From: an uncultured Bacteroidales bacterium | GTDB lineage: Bacteria; Bacteroidota; Bacteroidia; Bacteroidales; UBA932 | NCBI GenBank assembly: GCA_934693135.1 | Contig: CAKUVA010000038.1 | Location: 1-12,233 of the forward strand | Length of the DNA: 12,233 nucleotides | Direction of reading: 5' to 3' | In this document: positions 1 to 5,396 of the stretch, piece after piece | Layout of the letters: every line of letters starts with the position of its first letter | Numbering within the stretch: position 1 is the stretch's first letter | Position numbers and translations under genes: made by a program | Notes under the pieces: model-generated | Databases searched by the model: none | Seen by the model: the letters and a program-made list of their open reading frames with translations, nothing else | Told to the model about the DNA's origin: nothing

Positions 1-1994
1 CTGCTGGAGTTCGAGCGTATGCTCGCGTCGGCGCCCGAGGTATATGACTATTGTGCCCATATGACGGACCAGCAACTGAATTATCTGATAGCGTTCCTGT
101 CTCGCAGCCGTGAGAACAGCATGATAGAGTCCCGGCAGGTGAAGGAGGCCCTTGACGAGGCGCTCCGCGCGTCCGCGTCTAAGGACGAGACCATGAAAGC
201 GCAGGACGCGGAACTGGAGGAACTTAAGGCCGCGCTGAAAGAGAAGGATGCGGCCCTTGCGAAGAAGGATCGGGTGATCCGCGACAAGAACAAGACGATA
301 GCAAAGAAGGACAATGCGCTTGCGGAAAAGGACAAGCATATCAGCGACCTGGAGGAACAGCTGGAGGAGTCGAAAGTGAACCGCTACGGCCGCAGAAGCT
401 GGAAGGTGAAGGACGAGAAGTCATCGGGTAAGCCGGGAGACGGCAAGACATCCGGCAAAAAAGACGATGACGGCGCCAATGATGGCGGCAACGGCAACCC
501 GGGCGGAGCAGACCGCCAGCGGTGCGGGGAGGAGTACGACGGCGTGACACCTCAGGAGCCGGTGACGGAGGACAGGTCGGGAGAGGGCAAGAACAGCTCG
601 TCGACCGACTGCACGTTCAATCCGGCGAACCGTCCGGAGTGTTATAAGACAATGGGCCTGCGTGAGGTGTCCGGCGTCAAGGGTCTGGAGGAACTGCTGA
701 AGAAGACGGAACACAAGTTCGACCGCAGCCGCCTTCCCGAGGGTGCGGTCATCAAGGACAGGCGCTGCCGGACATTCTATACGATGAGGACGATACTTCT
801 CAAGGAGACCATAGAGCAGCTGCGTGTGAAGCTGCCGGGCGAGAAGCGTTCGCGCTGGATGTACATCCCGATGCGCGGCGAGGAAGGTCGCCGTCCCGTC
901 GATGGTACGAAGGCCTCTCCGGAGCTGCTGCAGGCACTGGCCTACGAAACTTACGTGAAGCGTGTGACGGGCGGAGTGCTGCACGGTCAGCTCAAGGACC
1001 TCGGGATGCAGATAAGCAAGGGGACACTAAAGAACTGGCTCGAGAAGGGTAAGGGATACATGGACAGCCTGGTGAAGGAGCTGAAGGAGAGGGCTCTGGA
1101 GCGTGACAGCATCCTGAACTGCGACGAGACGTGGTGCAGGGTGCGGCGTTACAACAGGTACCTGAAGAAGTACATGTGGGTGCTGGTGAACAAGGCGGAG
1201 AAGATTGTGATCTTCTTCTACGACGAGGGGTCGCGCGGCCGCCACGTGCTGACAGACTTCCTGGGGGACGCGGAGGTGAAGTCGATAATGACGGACGGCT
1301 ACAACGCGTACAACTTCATCGGCGGAGAGCTGAAGGCGGACCACCTGATCTGCATGGCGCATGTCCTGGTGAAGTTCGGCAAGGCGCACGAGATGGGAGG
1401 GGATGCCATTGCTGAGGAGTTCATCAGGCTGATCCGCAGGCTGTACGAGCTTGAGCGCAGCTACAGGGAAAAAGGCTACACGGCGGAGCAGATCTACGCT
1501 GCCCGGCAGAGTGAAGAGACGGGAGAGATAGAACGTCAGCTGCGGGAGCTGCTGTCGAAGGAGCTGTCCCGGGAGAATCCGAACCGCAGTTACTACATGA
1601 AGCAGGCTCTGAACTACTTCGACCACTTCAAGGACGACCTGTTCCGGTACCGGAAGGACGGGAACTATCCGATAGACAACAACCTCGCGGAGCGTCAGGT
1701 GCGCCCGTTCACCGCAATGCGTAAGGGAATCCAGCACTACGGGAGCGATGACGGTGCGGAAAGGGCGGCGGTATACCTGAGCGTGGTGAGCACGGTGAAG
1801 CTGGCTGGCGTGTCGGTGTGGAAGTTCCTGGGGGACTTCTTCGAGGACGTGGTGACGGGCGGCAGCAAGCACCGGTCCCTGCTGAAGCTGTCGACGGCTT
1901 AAGAAAATCAAGAAAAATCACACGAAAAAATACTGAAAAACGGTCAACGGCGGCCTCTCTGGTATGCCGGATGCTACTTAAGTGTCTTGTTTAC
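1..1994 (+). mobile_element. IS66-family insertion sequence, right part (left end outside window)
   Basis: The element is recognised from its large IS66-type transposase, which fills 19-1902 and stays open to base 1. The right boundary is inferred. IS66 elements usually end in TTAC on this strand, and GTGTCTTGTTTAC ends at 1994, just where GC-rich transposase-like DNA gives way to AT-rich capsule DNA. The following 8 bases (AGGGAGGT, 1995-2002) would be one copy of the usual 8-bp target duplication. The partner inverted repeat and the other duplication copy are off the left edge, so the boundary is unverified. The insertion sits about 50 bp upstream of the first capsule gene and separates it from anything that preceded it. 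Confidence 0.5.
19..1902 (+). CDS. IS66-family transposase (TnpC)
   Basis: This is the DDE transposase that would catalyse movement of the element. Residues ~50-120 form a lysine/glutamate-rich coiled coil with repeated KEKD/KKD units. A low-complexity, Gly/Asp-rich hydrophilic linker follows (~130-195). The DDE_Tnp_IS66 core runs from about 290 to 575. Likely catalytic residues are D369 (NCDET), D426 (MTDGYNAY) and E558 (NNLAERQVRP), the last within the IS66 signature. An IS66 C-terminal segment ends in HRSLLKLS. No clear N-terminal zinc finger is seen, and the usual HARRKF-like motif reads HVLVKF here. The frame stays open upstream to base 1 and another in-frame ATG lies at 61 (MTDQQL), so the true start could be upstream, 19 or 61. 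Length and the intact triad suggest an active protein. Confidence 0.93.
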   Translation: MLASAPEVYDYCAHMTDQQLNYLIAFLSRSRENSMIESRQVKEALDEALRASASKDETMKAQDAELEELKAALKEKDAALAKKDRVIRDKNKTIAKKDNALAEKDKHISDLEEQLEESKVNRYGRRSWKVKDEKSSGKPGDGKTSGKKDDDGANDGGNGNPGGADRQRCGEEYDGVTPQEPVTEDRSGEGKNSSSTDCTFNPANRPECYKTMGLREVSGVKGLEELLKKTEHKFDRSRLPEGAVIKDRRCRTFYTMRTILLKETIEQLRVKLPGEKRSRWMYIPMRGEEGRRPVDGTKASPELLQALAYETYVKRVTGGVLHGQLKDLGMQISKGTLKNWLEKGKGYMDSLVKELKERALERDSILNCDETWCRVRRYNRYLKKYMWVLVNKAEKIVIFFYDEGSRGRHVLTDFLGDAEVKSIMTDGYNAYNFIGGELKADHLICMAHVLVKFGKAHEMGGDAIAEEFIRLIRRLYELERSYREKGYTAEQIYAARQSEETGEIERQLRELLSKELSRENPNRSYYMKQALNYFDHFKDDLFRYRKDGNYPIDNNLAERQVRPFTAMRKGIQHYGSDDGAERAAVYLSVVSTVKLAGVSVWKFLGDFFEDVVTGGSKHRSLLKLSTA

Positions 1995-2045
1995 AGGGAG
2001 GTCCAAAAATTGACTGCTAACATTTATATAAAAAGACATGTTGTC

Positions 2046-2627
2046 ATGAATCATGCCTGGCTAAAATTGTTACTTTTATTAAAGTATTGGCCATACATTC
2101 TTGTGTATGCTAATATTAATAAGCAAACAGACCTTACGGATGAGTGGATGCGGTATGCGGAAAGATGGATTTCACCATATTCTGGCATGTTCGCTTTCTT
2201 GTGGGTTGTGAAAATGTTTCCTGAATATAGAAGTATTCTATATTTTAGGATAAAAAACGCATACGTAAATTTTTTATGCAGGTTTTATCCCCCACAGACA
2301 ACATTATATATACAGGTTAAATCCCATATTGGGAAAAATTTCTTTATATGGCATGGCTTCTCAACAATTATTAACGCTGAAACCATAGGTGATAATTGTG
2401 AGATATGGCAGCAAGTGACGATAGGGAATAAGTTCAATGAAGATGGGGAAAAACCTAGATTAGGTAACAATGTTAAGGTATGTGCAGGGGCAATAATCAT
2501 AGGTGATATACATATAGGTGATAATGCCATTATTGGCGCAGGGGCCGTTGTGACAAAAGATGTGCCTGCTAATGTAGTTGTAGCCGGTGTTCCAGCAAGA
2601 ATAATAAAGATATTGGAAAATGCCTAA
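2046..2627 (+). CDS. Serine-acetyltransferase-like LbH O-acetyltransferase (capsule decoration)
   Basis: This is a 193-residue left-handed beta-helix acyltransferase of the CysE-like group that Bacteroidales capsule loci often carry. It probably moves acetyl from acetyl-CoA to a sugar hydroxyl in the cytoplasm; the acceptor is unknown. The N-terminal third (WLKLLLLLKYWPYILVY onward) is helical. Hexapeptide repeats fill ~90-190: HGFSTIINAETIG with the probable catalytic H103, then EIWQQVTIGN, then IIIGDIHIGDNAIIGAGAVV and VVAGVPARI. The start at 2046 was chosen because homologous proteins begin with such a helix. The frame is open back into the IS66 DNA, and TTG at 2010, preceded by AGGGAGG, is an alternative start. 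The end overlaps the next gene by 8 bp. No promoter motif was seen between the IS and this gene, so transcription may come through or from the IS. Confidence 0.85.
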   Translation: MNHAWLKLLLLLKYWPYILVYANINKQTDLTDEWMRYAERWISPYSGMFAFLWVVKMFPEYRSILYFRIKNAYVNFLCRFYPPQTTLYIQVKSHIGKNFFIWHGFSTIINAETIGDNCEIWQQVTIGNKFNEDGEKPRLGNNVKVCAGAIIIGDIHIGDNAIIGAGAVVTKDVPANVVVAGVPARIIKILENA

Positions 2628-3588
2628 AGTATCGGTGATTGTCCCTATATATGGAGTGGAGCAGTATATAGAAAGATGTGCAAGAGCATTGTTCGAGCAG
2701 ACTTTGGATGACATTGAATATGTTTTTGTCAATGACTGTACGAGAGACAGATCCATGCATATACTGCGTGCCATTATTGAAGAATATCCCAATAGAAAAA
2801 AGCAGGTGGTTATAATTAATCATATGTCAAATCAAGGCCTGCCCTCTGCCAGAAAAACAGGGATTTTGGCGGCCACGGGGGAATATGTAATACATTGTGA
2901 TTCTGACGATTGGCCAGACATTAATTTATACTCTGCCATGTATGAAAAGGCTAAAGAGTTTGATTGTGATGTTGTAGTTTGTGACAGGAATGAGACAGAT
3001 GGTGAACACGCAATAAGATACAAAGGGTTATTGTCCAATAATAGAGATGCTTTTATTTTAGATATGTTTTATATCCGTGTGGGATGGCAAGTTTGGAATA
3101 AGATGTTTAGGCGTACGGTATATGACAATTATATAATATACCCGGTCAAAGGAATGGGGGAAGATATGGCTTTGATGATCCAATTAGTTTTTCGGTGTAA
3201 ATCAATATGCTATGTGAAGTCATCGGCGTATAATTATTTTAGTAATATGAATTCAATGGTCCGCTTGAAAACAAAGGAGTCATGTTTAAAGCAATTTGTA
3301 GACATGTGTGACAACATTTCTGTGCTGGAAAATTTCTTAAAAGAAGAGCGAATGTACGAGACCTATAAGAAAGAAATAGAATACCTTCAGTTTAAAACAA
3401 AGTGCATGCTTTTCCCGTTGCTGGGTGATAAATGCGCATATAGGAAGTTTTCAGATTCGTTCCCTTTATCGGATTATAGTGTTTTATTGAATCATAGGGT
3501 TAATCTGAAGGAACGGTTTTTGGCATTATTATGCGCGTTAGGCTTATTTCCTATGCCAAGAAATAAATACGAATACTTGCTGAAATGA
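2620..3588 (+). CDS. Family 2 glycosyltransferase
   Basis: This 322-residue GT-A fold enzyme probably adds one sugar to the lipid-linked repeat unit at the inner face of the membrane. The N-terminus VSVIVPIYGVEQYIERC is the classic GT2 nucleotide-binding strand. FVNDCTRDRS follows near residue 40, NQGLPSARKTG near 70-80, and the metal-binding motif D94-S-D-D97. WNKMFRR and GMGEDMAL mark the acceptor half. Residues ~210-322 are a less conserved helical tail, usual for this length class. Donor and acceptor cannot be assigned. It overlaps the acetyltransferase by 8 bp and the polymerase by the ATGA at 3585-3588, so translation is probably coupled. DNA is AT-rich, as in its immediate neighbours. 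Confidence 0.92.
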   Translation: MPKVSVIVPIYGVEQYIERCARALFEQTLDDIEYVFVNDCTRDRSMHILRAIIEEYPNRKKQVVIINHMSNQGLPSARKTGILAATGEYVIHCDSDDWPDINLYSAMYEKAKEFDCDVVVCDRNETDGEHAIRYKGLLSNNRDAFILDMFYIRVGWQVWNKMFRRTVYDNYIIYPVKGMGEDMALMIQLVFRCKSICYVKSSAYNYFSNMNSMVRLKTKESCLKQFVDMCDNISVLENFLKEERMYETYKKEIEYLQFKTKCMLFPLLGDKCAYRKFSDSFPLSDYSVLLNHRVNLKERFLALLCALGLFPMPRNKYEYLLK

Positions 3589-4751
3589 GGATGTTCAAAA
3601 CTGATGTCAATATAATAACGATAGGAATAATATTATTTACACTGATAACGATACATAACACGTCAAAATACGGGGCGTCATTATCATGGATGTTGCCTGG
3701 GTGTATGATGATTATGGTTGGATACATCTTTTGTCCTAATAAAAAGGTTAAATCAACTCCGAAAGCATTAATATTCTATTGGATTACGATATTAATTTCT
3801 ACCGTGTTGTCTAATGTCGTTCAAGTTGAGCAGGATATTGTATCGTTTGCTGTTCTTTTATTTTCATTTTATTTAGTAAGCACAATCATTTTCGAGAAGA
3901 ATCAGATTCAGCTAATTATTGGAGCATATGTTTTGTCGGCACTGTTCTGTTCGTTATCTATTATACATAATTGGCTAGTCGGTGATTTCTATATATCGTG
4001 GACACTTCGCGCATCATATCGTTTCCTTGGAGAATACAAGGATCCGAATTACGTAACAGCATATATATGTCCTGCGGTGTTTTTTTTGTATGTAATGACA
4101 ATTCACGCAAAGACATTTAAGAATAAATTATTATTTCTGTTAAGTCTGTTTACGTTACTTGTCGCAATATTATGTACGGGATCGCGCGCTCCGGTTGTGA
4201 CTATTATTGTTGCTTTAGGTTCGTTCTATATGATGGATGATTGTATGTCACATAGACAAAAGATAACCGTGCTAATTATTGCGACAGGGATCTTTTGTAT
4301 GATGTATAGAGTATTTGTTTCCGTTATGCCCGAGCAGGTATTTGATCGCCTTAGGGATTCTGCTGACGATTCTAGACTTACACTGTGGCATGCTGGGATG
4401 AAGGCATTTTTAAATAACCCGCTAATTGGTAGCGGCCTGAATTCTAGCAACGTTATGTCAAACACTTTAGCCGGGAATCATTGTCATAATGTTTATATTG
4501 ATGCATTGGCTGCTGGGGGCATAATAGGTAACACTTTTTTGCTTTATATATTTATTAAGAATTGTACGAAATCAAATAGATATAACAGAAAGTTCATGTT
4601 CTCAACGATACTGGTGTTTTTTATACCGCTAGTTTTTATTAACGGTTTTAACTCTGCAACATTCATTACCCCTCTAATGATCACGTCTATATTATCAAAT
4701 TATTGTAGGATAGAAGAGGCAAAGTATCAAAATCTATTTGTGAAAAGTTAA
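3585..4751 (+). CDS. wzy: Wzy-type O-antigen/capsule polymerase
   Basis: This 388-residue polytopic inner-membrane protein has about eleven hydrophobic helices. It belongs to the O-antigen ligase/polymerase (Wzy_C/WaaL-like) superfamily. Supporting motifs are SRAP at 200-203, R264 in DSRLTLWHAG, NNPLIGSGLN at 277-286, and HNVYIDALAAGG from H301, which is the typical periplasmic-loop signature. In a Wzy-dependent pathway it would join undecaprenyl-linked repeat units in the periplasm. Only one such protein is present and there is no lipid A core locus here, so polymerase is preferred to WaaL ligase. An ATG at 3591 is an alternative start. A T8 run at 4080-4087 lies in the coding sequence in the correct frame. 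It overlaps the upstream GT2 by ATGA and is 7 nt from the N-terminal fragment of the next gene. Confidence 0.85.
   Translation: MRMFKTDVNIITIGIILFTLITIHNTSKYGASLSWMLPGCMMIMVGYIFCPNKKVKSTPKALIFYWITILISTVLSNVVQVEQDIVSFAVLLFSFYLVSTIIFEKNQIQLIIGAYVLSALFCSLSIIHNWLVGDFYISWTLRASYRFLGEYKDPNYVTAYICPAVFFLYVMTIHAKTFKNKLLFLLSLFTLLVAILCTGSRAPVVTIIVALGSFYMMDDCMSHRQKITVLIIATGIFCMMYRVFVSVMPEQVFDRLRDSADDSRLTLWHAGMKAFLNNPLIGSGLNSSNVMSNTLAGNHCHNVYIDALAAGGIIGNTFLLYIFIKNCTKSNRYNRKFMFSTILVFFIPLVFINGFNSATFITPLMITSILSNYCRIEEAKYQNLFVKS
4080..4087 (+). repeat. T8 homopolymer inside wzy
   Basis: Eight consecutive T encode part of VFFLY near residue 167 of the polymerase and the frame is intact. It is recorded because two other 8-nt homopolymers in this operon coincide with frame disturbances. 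A one-base change here would cut the polymerase in half. Confidence 0.9.
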
Positions 4752-4758
4752 ATTGGCT

Positions 4759-4881
4759 ATGGAAATAACTTCCAAGAAGGAACTGCGCTTTTATATAAAG
4801 GCAGATACGATGATGAATCGTGGATATTTCACCCCCCCCTGTGTAAAAAGGTCGCCAGTATTGTTAATCCGGATATCGTAA
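4759..4881 (+). pseudogene. Detached N-terminus of the second acetyltransferase (frameshifted at C8)
   Basis: ATG at 4759 opens 7 nt after the wzy stop, which is normal operon spacing. It encodes MEITSKKELRFYIKADTM... up to the C8 run, the kind of N-terminal segment expected in this serine-acetyltransferase-like family. After C8 the frame runs 14 more codons and stops at TAA 4879-4881. One extra C would instead continue ...TPPLCKKVASIVNPDIV directly into the downstream ORF with no stop, giving a 212-residue protein. The stop forms a TAATG with the ATG at 4881, so reinitiation could still produce the shorter protein. Assignment to the same gene rests on the uninterrupted rejoined frame, the spacing and resemblance to the family N-terminus. 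Confidence 0.8.
4832..4839 (+). repeat. C8 homopolymer at the acetyltransferase frameshift
   Basis: Eight consecutive C lie in an otherwise AT-rich gene. The upstream frame (from 4759) and downstream frame (through 5396) differ by one base exactly here. C9 or C6 would restore a single reading frame. Slipped-strand change or a base-calling error are both plausible. Confidence 0.9.
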
Positions 4882-5396
4882 TGGATTTTCTAAAATATAT
4901 GCGGTGCTATTCTTACTATAGACAGCATGAAAAAGGCAGCCTAAATAAGATAAGGTCTGCTTACTATAAACTCCGCTTTTTAAAATTGTCAAAGAAATGT
5001 GGATTTAGTATAGGGTGTGATTGCTTTGGTTATGGGTTGGTTATTCATCATTACGGCACAATAGTATGTGGAGATAATAACAGGATTGGGAATTTCGCAA
5101 ATATCAATACCTCTACATGTATTATCCAAAATGGAAGTATTATTGGGGACTTCTTTTTTCTTGGAAGTGGATCAACGGTGATTAAGAAAGTCGCTTTAGG
5201 CGATAATGTTAAGGTTGGAGCTTGTGCGGTTGTGGACAAATCATTTATTGGTTCAGATATGGTGGTTGCTGGAGTTCCAGCTGTTGAAAAGAAGCATTCC
5301 AAAAGAAATTGGATTCAGGAGTATGATAGTGAAGGCAATATATGGCAGTTTAGGTATAATCGGGTTCTAAGCTTAAAAGAGGAAATGAATGTATGA
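4881..5396 (+). CDS. Serine-acetyltransferase-like LbH acetyltransferase (body; N-terminus out of frame)
   Basis: As written this frame gives 171 residues. It has a helical start (YYRQHEKGSLNKIRSAYYKL), then CGFSIGCDCFGYGLVIHHYG with probable catalytic His at 56 or 57, then hexapeptide turns (DNNRIGNFANINTSTCI, VALGDNVKVGACAVV) and VVAGVPAVE, the acetyl-CoA-site loop. It probably acetylates a capsule sugar; the acceptor is unknown. The ATG at 4881 is probably internal to the original gene. Family members carry ~40 more N-terminal residues, and these are encoded at 4759-4880 in another frame separated by a C8 run. The catalytic beta-helix is complete, so the short form may still fold, but loss of the N-terminal helices could affect trimer packing. 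It overlaps the next GT2 by ATGA at 5393-5396. Confidence 0.82.
   Translation: MDFLKYMRCYSYYRQHEKGSLNKIRSAYYKLRFLKLSKKCGFSIGCDCFGYGLVIHHYGTIVCGDNNRIGNFANINTSTCIIQNGSIIGDFFFLGSGSTVIKKVALGDNVKVGACAVVDKSFIGSDMVVAGVPAVEKKHSKRNWIQEYDSEGNIWQFRYNRVLSLKEEMNV

Noticed and set aside
1027..1911. Long minus-strand open frame (294 codons) opposite the IS66 transposase; similar ones at 421-984 and 81-335
   Set aside because: They are mirror frames of a GC-rich, strongly codon-biased transposase gene, with compositionally odd His/Val/Leu-rich or Ser/Ala/Phe-rich translations and no recognisable domain.
1818..2045. Upstream extension of the first acetyltransferase frame
   Set aside because: It runs through the end of the transposase gene and the IS right end in a different composition. 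The family-like N-terminus begins at about 2046.
4881..5396. Reading either LbH acetyltransferase as PglD (UDP-4-amino-sugar N-acetyltransferase)
   Set aside because: Both show the CysE-like HG/HYG hexapeptide arrangement and lack the N-terminal Rossmann-like domain of PglD/NeuD proteins.
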